Under the pieces are notes generated by a model, which did no database searches, was not told the DNA's origin, and saw only the letters and a list, made by a program, of their open reading frames with translations. 64,000 nucleotides of DNA from an uncultured Alphaproteobacteria bacterium (GTDB lineage Bacteria > Pseudomonadota > Alphaproteobacteria > HIMB59 > GCA-002718135), in contig CACMKW010000006.1 of the NCBI GenBank assembly GCA_902614395.1, forward strand, positions 1 to 64,000, in the 5' to 3' direction. Shown one piece after another: positions 21,588 to 31,346 of this stretch. The stretch's first letter is position 1, and every line of letters begins with the position of its first letter. A program made the translations under genes and the position numbers.

Positions 21588-22342
21588 AAATTTCCTAATT
21601 TTTTCCAGATAAATGCATAAATCTTTAAAGGCAAATATCTCATTATTTTTACAGAAAAAACCAAAATAAAAGGAAAATATATTTCAAATTTGTATTTACC
21701 AGTTAAACCTTCAAAGATTTTTTTTGCAGCATAACTTGCAGGTTTTAAAAAAGGCATTTTAAAAGAATTTAACTTCGTTGACTCAGTATCTATGAAACCT
21801 GGATTAATGACTGAAATTTTTATATTTAATTTTTTAAAATCAAAATATAAACTTTCTACTAAATTTAGTTGTGCTGCTTTGGTCATACCATAAGCACCTG
21901 CTGTCGGCATCCCTCTGTATCCAACTGGTGAAGAAACTATAGATATTAAATTATCTCTACCCTTCATATAATTTTTCAAAACATCTATGCAATTTATTGT
22001 TCCATTTAAATTAACATCTATTAATAAATTATAATTATTTATATCAAATTCTTGATTCTTGTTGGGTGAGTAAGCGGTTGCATTTAGAAGAGCAATATTA
22101 ATTTTTGATATTTCGTTTTCTATGTAAGCAATGGTACTTTTAACTTCACCGTACTTACTTACGTCACAAGCCATATAGTAGATTTCTTTATTACTTGTTA
22201 TATTTTTTAATTTTTCGACAGCTTTTTTTAATTTGTCTTCATTTCTTGAGGAAATTATAACCCTCCAATTTTCTTCTAAGAATTTTTGTGCAACAGCAAA
22301 ACCAATTCCAGAAGATCCACCAGTAATCCAAATAGTTTGCAA
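21584..22342 (-). CDS. Short-chain dehydrogenase/reductase
   Basis: ITGGSSGIGFAVAQKFLEENW, LNATAY, SSPVGYRGMPTAGAYGMTKAAQLNL. Confidence 0.9.
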   Translation of the reverse strand: MQTIWITGGSSGIGFAVAQKFLEENWRVIISSRNEDKLKKAVEKLKNITSNKEIYYMACDVSKYGEVKSTIAYIENEISKINIALLNATAYSPNKNQEFDINNYNLLIDVNLNGTINCIDVLKNYMKGRDNLISIVSSPVGYRGMPTAGAYGMTKAAQLNLVESLYFDFKKLNIKISVINPGFIDTESTKLNSFKMPFLKPASYAAKKIFEGLTGKYKFEIYFPFILVFSVKIMRYLPLKIYAFIWKKLGNF

Positions 22343-23026
22343 TTATTGACCCCAATCATTACGAATTATTGTTATAATATTTTTTTTATCATTAGGATTT
22401 TTGAATTCCATTTTCATGAGTTCTTTTTCAAAATACCAAAGTGTATATTCTGGGAATGGACCTTTATCTTTTGGATTTTTTGATGCATTAAAAATATACT
22501 TGTTAGCTAATATTTCAATGTCATTGATTTTTATTTTTTCATCTTCAAGTTGTTTTACTTGTATAGTTCTTACAATACCTTTTTGAGTATCGAATACTTC
22601 TTTTTCATTTAACATTTCAATATTCCAATAATTTAATGGTACTATATTTTTATCTAATTTTAATTCTCCATCCATACCACTAGCAATAAATAAATCATCT
22701 ACATCATTTCCAAGTATTTTATATTCTCGATCATCTTCAAAGTCTGTAAATCCATCTATTGATATAAATTCACCATTTGTCCAAGTTTCTTTAGTTTCTT
22801 GAAAAAATTTGTATGCAGGAAAAAATAAAACTTTTACATTTATCTTTAAGACTGAATGTATAATGACACTATCTTCATTTTCTTCAAATTTTGATATCAA
22901 GCTCCCTATATTTTTCTTTTTTCTAATAACATCATAACTTACCTCATTATCTTCTGGTATTGGAAATGGTTGACTAAAAACGCTAAAAGAAAAAACAGAT
23001 AAACAAATTATAAAGATATATTTCAC
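22343..23026 (-). CDS. DUF3108-like predicted exported protein
   Basis: Signal peptide MKYIFIICLSVFSFSVFSQPFP; beta-rich YDVIRKKKNIGSL...; ends next to an SDR gene. Confidence 0.6.
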   Translation of the reverse strand: MKYIFIICLSVFSFSVFSQPFPIPEDNEVSYDVIRKKKNIGSLISKFEENEDSVIIHSVLKINVKVLFFPAYKFFQETKETWTNGEFISIDGFTDFEDDREYKILGNDVDDLFIASGMDGELKLDKNIVPLNYWNIEMLNEKEVFDTQKGIVRTIQVKQLEDEKIKINDIEILANKYIFNASKNPKDKGPFPEYTLWYFEKELMKMEFKNPNDKKNIITIIRNDWGQ

Positions 23027-23748
23027 GATTTAATTCTTAATGATGATCTTCCCCCATCTATATGAAATATTTGTCCAGTTATCCAACTATTTTTATCACT
23101 TAATAAAAAACTTCCAATATCAGAGAAGTCATCACCAGATCCAATTTTAGGTAGAGGATGCATATTTTCAATTGCTTTCTTAATAGTTTCATTGCTAATC
23201 AACTTTTGTGTCATTTTTGCGTCAGTTAAACTTGGTGCTATACAATTTACTTTGATTTTTGGAGCAAATTCAGCGGCTAAACTCAGAGTAAGCCCTTCAA
23301 TGGCACCTTTTGCCGTAGAGACTATTGTGTGATTAGTAAAGCCCTGTTTAACCGCAATAGTTGAATAAAGTAGAATACTACCAGTATTTTTAGCTAGAGT
23401 TTCTTGATTAAACTTAATTGCATTTACAGCGCTGAGTGTATTTATTTTAAAAGAATCAATAAAATCCTCATCTTTAGTCATTTTAAGAGGTTTTAAATTT
23501 ATAGATCCAACACAAAAAGCAATACCACATAATCGATCTTTATATTCTTCCGAAATACTTTTAACTTTATCAAAATCTAAAACATCACAAACTTTATATT
23601 TGCAACCAATTTCCTCAGATAATTGTTTTAATTCTGTCTCATTTCTAGAAATAATTATTGGATCATAATTATTGCTTTTCAGTTTTTTTGATAATGATTT
23701 TCCAATAGAACCTGTTCCCCCAAAGACAAATATATTTTTGTTAGACAT
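23023..23748 (-). CDS. Short-chain dehydrogenase/reductase (3-oxoacyl-ACP reductase-like)
   Basis: FGGTGSIGKSLSKKL, STIAVKQGFTNHTIVSTAKGAIEGLTLSLAAEFAPKIKVNCIAPS, ITGQIFHIDGG. Confidence 0.9.
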   Translation of the reverse strand: MSNKNIFVFGGTGSIGKSLSKKLKSNNYDPIIISRNETELKQLSEEIGCKYKVCDVLDFDKVKSISEEYKDRLCGIAFCVGSINLKPLKMTKDEDFIDSFKINTLSAVNAIKFNQETLAKNTGSILLYSTIAVKQGFTNHTIVSTAKGAIEGLTLSLAAEFAPKIKVNCIAPSLTDAKMTQKLISNETIKKAIENMHPLPKIGSGDDFSDIGSFLLSDKNSWITGQIFHIDGGRSSLRIKS

Positions 23749-24796
23749 TTTTAACCTTTCTAATTTTAACTTGATGATAACTTATTAATAAAGTTGATAA
23801 TAACAAAATTGAATTAGTTTGATGTAAACTTGCGACTGGTAAGTAAACATTGCTTAAAAGAGTAATGATGCCTAAAATTACTTGTAATGTTAGAAAGAAT
23901 AAGACTAAATACACAAGAGTACTTGAAACGTTTTTATTATCAAATTTAATAAATCTGAAACACACAAATAGGATATAAAAAAAAACAAAAATTGATAACC
24001 AGCGGTGGTTAAAATTTATTGCAACTGTATTTTCAAAAATATTATAAATACCTAAATCATCTATAATGTAATCATCAGGTATAATTTTTCCATTCATTAG
24101 CGGAAAAGTATTAAAAGATTGTCCAGAGTTGGTTCCTGCCATAAATCCACCTGTTGCAATTGTGATAAATATTAAGATTACAGCAATTAAAATATAAAAT
24201 TCAATTGTTTTTGGAGTAGATAAAAAACTTATATTAGAAGAATACCTATAATCCATTGATATCCATAATAGTATTGAGAAAATTATAAGAGCATTTAAAA
24301 GATGAAAAGTAAGTCTATAAGGGCTTACATACGGATTTTCAGTTAATCCACTCTTTACCATCCACCATCCAATAACCGCTTGAAACAAACCAAACACAAA
24401 AACAATACCAAGTCTTATATATAGTGACGATTGAATTTGCTTTTTAAAACTGAAATAAAATAAGGGTATTAAAAAGACAATTCCTATGGCTCTTGCAAAT
24501 ATTCTATGAAACCACTCCCACCAAAAAATATATTTAAACTCATTTAATGTCATATTTTTGTTAACTATTTTGTATTCTGGTGTTTGTTTATACATTTCGA
24601 ATACAGCCAACCAATTTTCTAAACTCAGTGGAGGAATTACACCTAAAATTGGTCGCCAGTCGGTCATAGAAAGTCCAGAGTCGGTTAACCTTGTTAAACC
24701 TCCTATTACTATAATTAATAAAACCATTGCTGTTATTGTTAATAGCCATATATAAATCGCAGGATTATAATATTTCAAAGTATTAGCGTAATTCAT
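23741..24796 (-). CDS. ctaA: Heme A synthase (COX15/CtaA)
   Basis: GGLTRLTDSGLSMTDWRPILGVIPPLSLENWLAVFEMYKQTPEYK, WWEWFHRIFAR, NFNHRWLS, LHQTNSILLLS. Confidence 0.96.
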   Translation of the reverse strand: MNYANTLKYYNPAIYIWLLTITAMVLLIIVIGGLTRLTDSGLSMTDWRPILGVIPPLSLENWLAVFEMYKQTPEYKIVNKNMTLNEFKYIFWWEWFHRIFARAIGIVFLIPLFYFSFKKQIQSSLYIRLGIVFVFGLFQAVIGWWMVKSGLTENPYVSPYRLTFHLLNALIIFSILLWISMDYRYSSNISFLSTPKTIEFYILIAVILIFITIATGGFMAGTNSGQSFNTFPLMNGKIIPDDYIIDDLGIYNIFENTVAINFNHRWLSIFVFFYILFVCFRFIKFDNKNVSSTLVYLVLFFLTLQVILGIITLLSNVYLPVASLHQTNSILLLSTLLISYHQVKIRKVKNV

Positions 24797-24849
24797 TCAG
24801 AATATATATAATCCCTAGAAATAATAAAAAAAGTTGTTATTTTTCAGAT

Positions 24850-25860
24850 ATGACACAAAAAACTGATGTAGTAATTATAGGTGCAGGTCCAGTAGGCTTA
24901 TTTGCGGTATTTGAACTAGGTCTTTTAAATATAAAATGTCATTTAGTTGATAATTTAGATAAAGTTGGAGGTCAGTGCGCTGAATTGTACCCTGAAAAAC
25001 CAATTTATGATATTCCCTCAAGACCAGTTGTAACAGGACAAGAATTAACTGACGAATTAATTAAACAGATAAACCCATTTAAACCTAAATTTCATCTCAA
25101 CCAACAAGTTGAGAAAATTGCTAAAACAGAATATGGTTGGATTGTAGAGACCAATATAGGTACAAAATTAGAAGCAAAATGTATAGTAGTGGCAGCAGGG
25201 GCAGGAAGTTTTGTACCCCGAAAACCTCCGATTGAGAATATTGAGAGTTTCGAAAACAAGAGTGTTTTTTATGCAATTCGAGATAAATCAATATTTAAGA
25301 ATAAAAAACTCCTAATTGCAGGAGGAGGTGATTCTGCTTTGGATTGGACAAATGAACTATCTAAGAGTTCCAATGTAACTCTAATACATAGAAGAAAAGA
25401 GTTTAGGGCAGCACCTGATTCCGTTTCAAAAATGCAAGAATTAGAAGCAAAAGGAAAAGTTAAATTTTTAAAGGGCCAAATAAAAAAGATTTCAAAAATT
25501 AAAGATAGTAGAATAATGCTAGAATACAAAAATGATGATGAAAAATTAAATATTGAAGTAGATTATCTTCTACCATTTTTTGGTTTAAAAATGGAACTAG
25601 GCCCAATTGCGAAATGGGGTCTAAACTTGCACGAAAACTTAATTAAAGTGGACACTGAAAAATTTGAAACTTCTACACCTTCAATCTTTGCGATTGGCGA
25701 CATAAATTGGTACCCAGGAAAACTTAAGCTTATTCTATCAGGATTTCACGAGTCTGCCTTAATGGCTCAAGAAGTATTCAAGTATTGTTTTCCTGATAAG
25801 AAAAACATTTTTAGATACACAACATCTTCCAAAGAACTTCAAAAAAAACTAGGCGTTTAA
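24850..25860 (+). CDS. Thioredoxin reductase-like ferredoxin--NADP+ reductase
   Basis: VVIIGAGPVGLFAVFELG, VGGQCAELYPEKPIYDIPS, lacks redox CxxC, FAIGDINWYPGKLKLILSGFHESALMAQ. Confidence 0.9.
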   Translation: MTQKTDVVIIGAGPVGLFAVFELGLLNIKCHLVDNLDKVGGQCAELYPEKPIYDIPSRPVVTGQELTDELIKQINPFKPKFHLNQQVEKIAKTEYGWIVETNIGTKLEAKCIVVAAGAGSFVPRKPPIENIESFENKSVFYAIRDKSIFKNKKLLIAGGGDSALDWTNELSKSSNVTLIHRRKEFRAAPDSVSKMQELEAKGKVKFLKGQIKKISKIKDSRIMLEYKNDDEKLNIEVDYLLPFFGLKMELGPIAKWGLNLHENLIKVDTEKFETSTPSIFAIGDINWYPGKLKLILSGFHESALMAQEVFKYCFPDKKNIFRYTTSSKELQKKLGV

Positions 25861-26171
25861 TGCCAAAGTTAATAATCACAGATAGATCAGGTAAAAAGTC
25901 TGAAATTGAATATGATAGTAATTTTACATTAATGGAAATCCTTAGAGACAATGGCTACGATATTGAAGCTTCCTGTGGAGGATGTTGTGCTTGTGCAACA
26001 TGTCATGTTTATATTGATGAAAAATGGATGAATAAGTTGAAAAATATAGATGATGATGAAGAATCTATGCTAGATCAAGCTTTTGATGTTAAAAATAATT
26101 CCAGATTATCTTGTCAAATTAACCTTTCTGAAGAGCTTGATGGATTAGAGATAGAAATTGCACCAGAATAG
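25860..26171 (+). CDS. [2Fe-2S] ferredoxin
   Basis: IEASCGGCCACATCHVYIDEKW...SRLSCQI four-Cys pattern. Confidence 0.95.
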   Translation: MPKLIITDRSGKKSEIEYDSNFTLMEILRDNGYDIEASCGGCCACATCHVYIDEKWMNKLKNIDDDEESMLDQAFDVKNNSRLSCQINLSEELDGLEIEIAPE

Positions 26172-26173
26172 TA

Positions 26174-26212
26174 TTGACATAAACTATTAATTTGCATACA
26201 AACAGTTTGTAT
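26174..26212 (+). promoter_or_regulatory. Predicted marR promoter with overlapping palindromic operator
   Basis: TTGACA (26174-26179), 17-bp spacer, TACAAA (26197-26202); perfect palindrome ATACAAAC-A-GTTTGTAT at 26196-26212 overlaps the -10; marR ATG at 26220. Confidence 0.75.
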
Positions 26213-26219
26213 AAAAACT

Positions 26220-26681
26220 ATGGCAGACACTTCTCTTAATGAGAATAGATTAGCATTATTAATTTGGCAAACATCAAACTTATGGCAATCTAAAGTAAGG
26301 CATAAATTAAGAGATAGTGAAATCACATTAAATGAATATCTTATTCTCGAGACAATTTATTTATTACAGCAAGAAAACATAAATATTACGCAACAGGATA
26401 TATGTAAAAATGCATCTATTGATAGATCAGTTGTTAGTTTGCGAGTTTCTAAACTAGAAGAAAAGAAGTTAATACTAAAACAGCAGCCACAAGATAAAAG
26501 ATCTGATAGTTTAATTCTAAGTGAATCAGGGAATGATTTAATTAATAATATTATTGATAATATTTTAGAGTTAGAAAATGAATTATTTGATAAATTAGGA
26601 TCTGAAATTTTTAATTTCACAAATTCATTAAAGTTGTTATTGGGTAAAAAAATTAGAATTAGAGCAAAATTAAATGATTGA
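26220..26681 (+). CDS. MarR family transcriptional regulator
   Basis: Winged HTH: NITQQDICKNASIDRSVVSLRVSKLEEKKLILKQQPQDKRSDSLILSESG. Confidence 0.9.
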   Translation: MADTSLNENRLALLIWQTSNLWQSKVRHKLRDSEITLNEYLILETIYLLQQENINITQQDICKNASIDRSVVSLRVSKLEEKKLILKQQPQDKRSDSLILSESGNDLINNIIDNILELENELFDKLGSEIFNFTNSLKLLLGKKIRIRAKLND

Positions 26682-28257
26682 TCAAGAATTAGTACAATCC
26701 TTAAAAGCCTGGCCTTTTAAAGAAGCATTACAAATCATTAAAAAAAATGGTGGTTTACAAAATTTTAAAATTCCATCTAAGGGATATGTATTACTAGAAA
26801 CTGGTTATGGTCCCTCTGGTTTACCTCATATTGGAACTTTTGGTGAAGTTGTAAGAACATCAATGGTAAAAAATGCATTTAGCTCTATAATTGAATGCCC
26901 AACAAGATTAATCACATTTTCTGATGACATGGATGGATTAAGAAAAGTTCCTGAAAACGTTCCAAATAAAGAAATGTTAGAAAAATTTATAGGTAAGCCA
27001 CTTACTTCTATCCCAGATCCATTTGGTAAATTTGAAAGTTTTGGACACCATAATAATGCAAAACTAAGAAGTTTTTTAGATGAATTTAATTTTGACTATG
27101 AGTTTGTTAGCTCAACAGAAAAATATCAAAATGGTGATTTTAATGAAACAATACTAAGTATATTTGAAAACTATTTAAAAATATTAGATATTATTCTACC
27201 AACCTTAAGGGCAGAGAGAAAAGAAACTTATAGTCCATTTCTTCCAATAAGTGAAAGTTCAGGTGAGGTACTTCAGGTAAAAATTGAAGAATATAAAATG
27301 GATTCGAAAACAATTATTTACAAAGATCCATCTTTAGACAAGTTAGTTGAAACAGAGGTAATTAATGGAAAATGTAAATTACAATGGAAGGTCGATTGGG
27401 CAATGAGATGGATGTCTTTTGATGTTGATTATGAAATGTGCGGTAAAGATCTTACTGAAAGTGTTGATTTAGGATCCAAGATTTGTAGAGTATTAAATAA
27501 AAAACCACCCACTAATCTAATTTATGAAATGTTTTTAGATGAAAAGGGTGAAAAAATTTCTAAGTCAGTGGGAAATGGCATTAGCGTAGATGAGTGGCTA
27601 CGTTATGCTTCTCCTGAGAGTCTTGCACTTTATATGTTCCAAAAACCAAAATCAGCAAAAAAACTTCACTTTGATGTTATTCCTAAAACTGTAGATGATT
27701 ATCTTTCTCATTATAATGCATACTCAAGTTTAGATAAAAATAAACAGTATGATAATCCAATTTGGCATATTCATTCAGGAAAACCTAAAGAATTTAAATC
27801 AGAAATAAATTTCAATACTCTTACTAACCTTGTAAATGTCTCTAATTCAAAAGATAAAAAAGTAATATGGTCTTTTATTAATAAATATGATGATAATATT
27901 AATGCCGATAACAATCCTGAATTTGACCGTCTTATAGACTTTGCACTAAATTACTATGAAGATTTTATTTTGCCTAAAAAGAAATTTTTAGAGATTGATA
28001 GTAGTAATAAAGAAGTATTTATTGATATTATTAATGTTTTAGAAAATGAGGTTAATGAAAACAGTTCATCTGAAGACATTCAAACATTATTATACGAAGT
28101 AGGTAAAAAGCATGAATTTGAAAACTTAAAAGATTTTTTTAAACTAGTATATCAAGTTATGCTTGGTCAGGATCAAGGGCCTAGATTAGGATCATTTTTT
28201 AAATTATTTGGTTTAAGAGAAACTATTGATTATCTAAAAAAATTAATAGATAATTAA
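26674..28257 (+). CDS. lysS: Lysyl-tRNA synthetase, class I
   Basis: HIGH-like GYGPSGLPHIGTFGE, KMSKS-like KISKSVGNGISV. Confidence 0.95.
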   Translation: MIDQELVQSLKAWPFKEALQIIKKNGGLQNFKIPSKGYVLLETGYGPSGLPHIGTFGEVVRTSMVKNAFSSIIECPTRLITFSDDMDGLRKVPENVPNKEMLEKFIGKPLTSIPDPFGKFESFGHHNNAKLRSFLDEFNFDYEFVSSTEKYQNGDFNETILSIFENYLKILDIILPTLRAERKETYSPFLPISESSGEVLQVKIEEYKMDSKTIIYKDPSLDKLVETEVINGKCKLQWKVDWAMRWMSFDVDYEMCGKDLTESVDLGSKICRVLNKKPPTNLIYEMFLDEKGEKISKSVGNGISVDEWLRYASPESLALYMFQKPKSAKKLHFDVIPKTVDDYLSHYNAYSSLDKNKQYDNPIWHIHSGKPKEFKSEINFNTLTNLVNVSNSKDKKVIWSFINKYDDNINADNNPEFDRLIDFALNYYEDFILPKKKFLEIDSSNKEVFIDIINVLENEVNENSSSEDIQTLLYEVGKKHEFENLKDFFKLVYQVMLGQDQGPRLGSFFKLFGLRETIDYLKKLIDN

Positions 28258-28261
28258 TTTA

Positions 28262-29317
28262 TTGTACAATAGTTCATTAAAAATATTAAGATTATTACCA
28301 CCTGAGTTATCTCATACAATTACAATTAATTTTTTAAAATACTTCAAAGTAAGACAAAAAAATATTGAGGACTCTATTCTTTCACAACATTTAATGGGTT
28401 TAGATTTTCCAAATCCTATAGGACTCGCTGCGGGTTTTGATAAAAATGCTGAAGTGATGCATTCAATGTTTTCATTTGGTTTTGGCTTTCTTGAAGTTGG
28501 CACAATTACCCCGCAACCTCAAAGTGGTAATTTTAAACCTAGAGTATTTAGATTAATTGAAGATAAAGCCATAATCAATAGTTTAGGATTCAATAATAAA
28601 GGTATTAAAAAAGTAAAAAAAAATTTAATTAAATTTCAAAAGTCATACTTAAATAATAAAATTGTAGGAATTAATATTGGAAAAAATAAAAATTCAATTG
28701 AAGCTGTTGATGATTATCTAATCGGTTTAGAAGAGTTAGGTGATTTAGCAAGCTATATTACTATAAATATATCTTCGCCAAATACTGAAGGATTGAGAGA
28801 TTTACAATTAAGAGGAAAGATAGAAAAATTAATTAAAAAAATTGTAAACAAAAGAGATGAAATAAAAAATATTAATACCAAGCCAATATTAATTAAAATT
28901 TCACCTGATTTAAATGAAGATCAACTTAGAGATATAGCATTGATTTCCTTAGCCAATAACATAGATGGATTAATTCTCACAAACACTACTATCAAGAGAG
29001 AGAACAATTTAATTTCTATAAATAAAGGTAAAAAAGGTGGTTTAAGTGGCAAACCTCTATATGAAAATTCAAATATAATTTTGAAGAAAATGTATGAATT
29101 AACAAATGGTCAAGTACCACTAATTGGAGTGGGCGGTATATCAAGCGGAAGGGACTGTTACGAAAAAATAAAGTCCGGTGCGTCTTTAGTTCAGTTATAT
29201 ACAGCTTTGGTTTATTCTGGTCCAAACTTAATCAATAGCATGAAAGGTGATTTAATAGACCTAATTAAAACTGATGGATATAAAAATGTATCTGAAGTTA
29301 TTGGTAAATCAGTATAG
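28262..29317 (+). CDS. pyrD: Dihydroorotate dehydrogenase (class 2, quinone-type); TTG start
   Basis: LMGLDFPNPIGLAAGFDKNAEVM, GFLEVGTITPQPQSGNFKPRVFRL, NISSPNTEGLRDLQ, GVGGISSGRDCYEKIKSGASLVQLYTALVYSGP. Confidence 0.96.
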   Translation: MYNSSLKILRLLPPELSHTITINFLKYFKVRQKNIEDSILSQHLMGLDFPNPIGLAAGFDKNAEVMHSMFSFGFGFLEVGTITPQPQSGNFKPRVFRLIEDKAIINSLGFNNKGIKKVKKNLIKFQKSYLNNKIVGINIGKNKNSIEAVDDYLIGLEELGDLASYITINISSPNTEGLRDLQLRGKIEKLIKKIVNKRDEIKNINTKPILIKISPDLNEDQLRDIALISLANNIDGLILTNTTIKRENNLISINKGKKGGLSGKPLYENSNIILKKMYELTNGQVPLIGVGGISSGRDCYEKIKSGASLVQLYTALVYSGPNLINSMKGDLIDLIKTDGYKNVSEVIGKSV

Positions 29318-29319
29318 TA

Positions 29320-30156
29320 ATGAAAAAAATAACATCTATTGAAGAAATTATTAATCATTATGATAATTTTATAATTGATCAATGGGGTGTAATGCATGAT
29401 GGAACATTTGGATATGATCATGCTTTTAATTGTATCAATATTTTAAATAATAATAATAAAAATTTATTTATAATTTCAAATTCATCAAAAAGATCAAAAT
29501 CATCCATAGATAGATTGCCAAAGCTTGGTTTTAATAAAAAATCTTTTATTAATACAGTAACAAGTGGAGAAATGATCTGGCAATTACTAAAAAAAAAATA
29601 TTCAGAAGGTAATAATAAAAAAAACTGTTTTCATATTTATGATGAATCAAAAGAGGACGGTCTAAATTTTAGAGATGGACTAAATTTACATTTTGTAGAA
29701 AAAGTTGAGGAGGCAGATTTAATTCTAGCCTGTACTCCTTTTATAAAATTACAACCAATAGATTACATTCCATTATTGGAAGTAGCTTACAAAAAAGAAT
29801 TAACAATGTATTGTGCAAATCCTGATTTTGAAACAGTTGAAACTAATAGTAACAATAATATTTTCTGTATGGGTGCTATTAGTGAAATATACAAAAAAAT
29901 GGGTGGAAATGTTATTATAAAAGGTAAACCCGATGTAAGCATATATGCTGAAACCACAAATCAAATTAATTTAGAAAAAAAAAGAACAGTAGCTATTGGA
30001 GATTCATTATTTCATGATATTCAAGGTGCTAATAATTTTAAAATAGATAGTGTTTTAGTAAAATCTGGTATTCATAAAGATTTAACTCAAATAAATAATT
30101 TAATCAAAAATCATCAAATAGCCCCAACCTATATCATAGATAAATTTAGTATTTAG
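29320..30156 (+). CDS. HAD-superfamily class IIA sugar phosphatase-like (TIGR01459-type)
   Basis: NFIIDQWGVMHDG, ISNSSKRSKSSIDRLPKLGF, TSGEMIWQLL, GKPDVSIYAET, AIGDSLFHDIQGANN. Confidence 0.85.
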   Translation: MKKITSIEEIINHYDNFIIDQWGVMHDGTFGYDHAFNCINILNNNNKNLFIISNSSKRSKSSIDRLPKLGFNKKSFINTVTSGEMIWQLLKKKYSEGNNKKNCFHIYDESKEDGLNFRDGLNLHFVEKVEEADLILACTPFIKLQPIDYIPLLEVAYKKELTMYCANPDFETVETNSNNNIFCMGAISEIYKKMGGNVIIKGKPDVSIYAETTNQINLEKKRTVAIGDSLFHDIQGANNFKIDSVLVKSGIHKDLTQINNLIKNHQIAPTYIIDKFSI

Positions 30157-30161
30157 AATAC

Positions 30162-30189
30162 TTGACAAAGTAATATTTATATTTACATG
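30162..30189 (+). promoter_or_regulatory. Possible promoter of rpmB
   Basis: TTGACA at 30162-30167; weak -10 TACATG at 30184-30189 (16-bp spacing); ATG at 30200. Confidence 0.4.
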
Positions 30190-30199
30190 CAATATCACT

Positions 30200-30481
30200 A
30201 TGTCAATGAAATGTGAATTAACTGGAAAATCTTTTCAAACTGGTAATAACGTTAGTCATGCTAAAAATAGAACAAAAAGACGTTTTAAACCTAATCTTCA
30301 GAACATAACTTTTGTTAGCGAAGCTTTAGGTCAAAAATTTCAAATGAAAGTTGCTGTTAGCACTATTCGAACAGTTGAAAAAAAAGGTGGTTTAGATGAA
30401 TTTCTAATAAATACACCTAATTCTAAATTACCGTTAAAAGCAAAAAAACTAAAAAAAACTATTCTTAATAAATCAGCTTAA
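30200..30481 (+). CDS. rpmB: 50S ribosomal protein L28
   Basis: MSMKCELTGKSFQTGNNVSHAKNRTKRRFKPNLQ. Confidence 0.97.
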   Translation: MSMKCELTGKSFQTGNNVSHAKNRTKRRFKPNLQNITFVSEALGQKFQMKVAVSTIRTVEKKGGLDEFLINTPNSKLPLKAKKLKKTILNKSA

Positions 30482-30489
30482 TAGTAGTT

Positions 30490-31326
30490 ATGGACGTTTT
30501 AACTGGCATTAAAACTCTTATATCTTCGATACCTCAAAATATTATTAATTTAATATCAAATCAAAATACCGAAGTAGTTTGGTTTATAATGCTAATATTG
30601 TGTTTTCTTTCAATATTAGTCTTTTTACGATTATTTGGATATGTTGGTTTGTACGTCTATTCTGCTATAGCGATAATTGCAGCTAATATCCAAGTATTAA
30701 AACAGGCTAACTTTAATTTTTTCTCTTCAATTAATGAAAAAATTATTCCATTTTATGAACCAAGTCCAATAGCTTTGGGAACAATATTATTTGCCTCCAC
30801 TTTTTTGTGTACAGATATACTGTCAGAATATTATGGTAAAGAAAAAGCTAGAAAAAATGTTCTTATTGGTTTCTGCAGTTTTTTCTTGATGACGATTTTG
30901 ATGTTGGTAACAATTGGTATTCAGCCAGCTGAAGACGAATGGGTATCTATGGTGCAAGAAAGTTTAGCAATTTTATTTACTCCAATGACAAGCATATTTG
31001 TAGCAAGTATGATAGCTTATTTGATAAGTCAATATTTTGATATTTGGTTCTTTAGTTATTTAAAAACTGTTAGTTCAAATAAATTTCTTTGGTTGAGAAA
31101 TAATATTTCTACAGCTATATCATCGTTAATTGATAATACAATTTTCAGTATTTTTGCTTGGATAATTCTAAATCCCAATCCTTTTCCACTTAGTGATGTT
31201 ATTATGACATTTATTTTAGGTGTTTATCTTTTAAGAGTATTCATTGCCATTCTTGATACACCTTTCATTTATCTAGCAAAGTACTTTATTCCAGAAGAAA
31301 AAAATTCCTCTCCTGAAATGGGTTAA
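30490..31326 (+). CDS. VUT/YhhQ family queuosine precursor transporter
   Basis: Polytopic; LFASTFLCTDILSEYYGKEKARKNVLIGF and LYVYSAIAIIAANIQVLKQ; adjacent to tgt. Confidence 0.85.
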   Translation: MDVLTGIKTLISSIPQNIINLISNQNTEVVWFIMLILCFLSILVFLRLFGYVGLYVYSAIAIIAANIQVLKQANFNFFSSINEKIIPFYEPSPIALGTILFASTFLCTDILSEYYGKEKARKNVLIGFCSFFLMTILMLVTIGIQPAEDEWVSMVQESLAILFTPMTSIFVASMIAYLISQYFDIWFFSYLKTVSSNKFLWLRNNISTAISSLIDNTIFSIFAWIILNPNPFPLSDVIMTFILGVYLLRVFIAILDTPFIYLAKYFIPEEKNSSPEMG

Positions 31327-31346
31327 AATTAGTTTTAAAATAACTA

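Noticed and set aside
29016-29421. Two minus-strand ORFs around the pyrD 3' end
   Set aside because: Antisense to pyrD/HAD genes with no recognisable domains.
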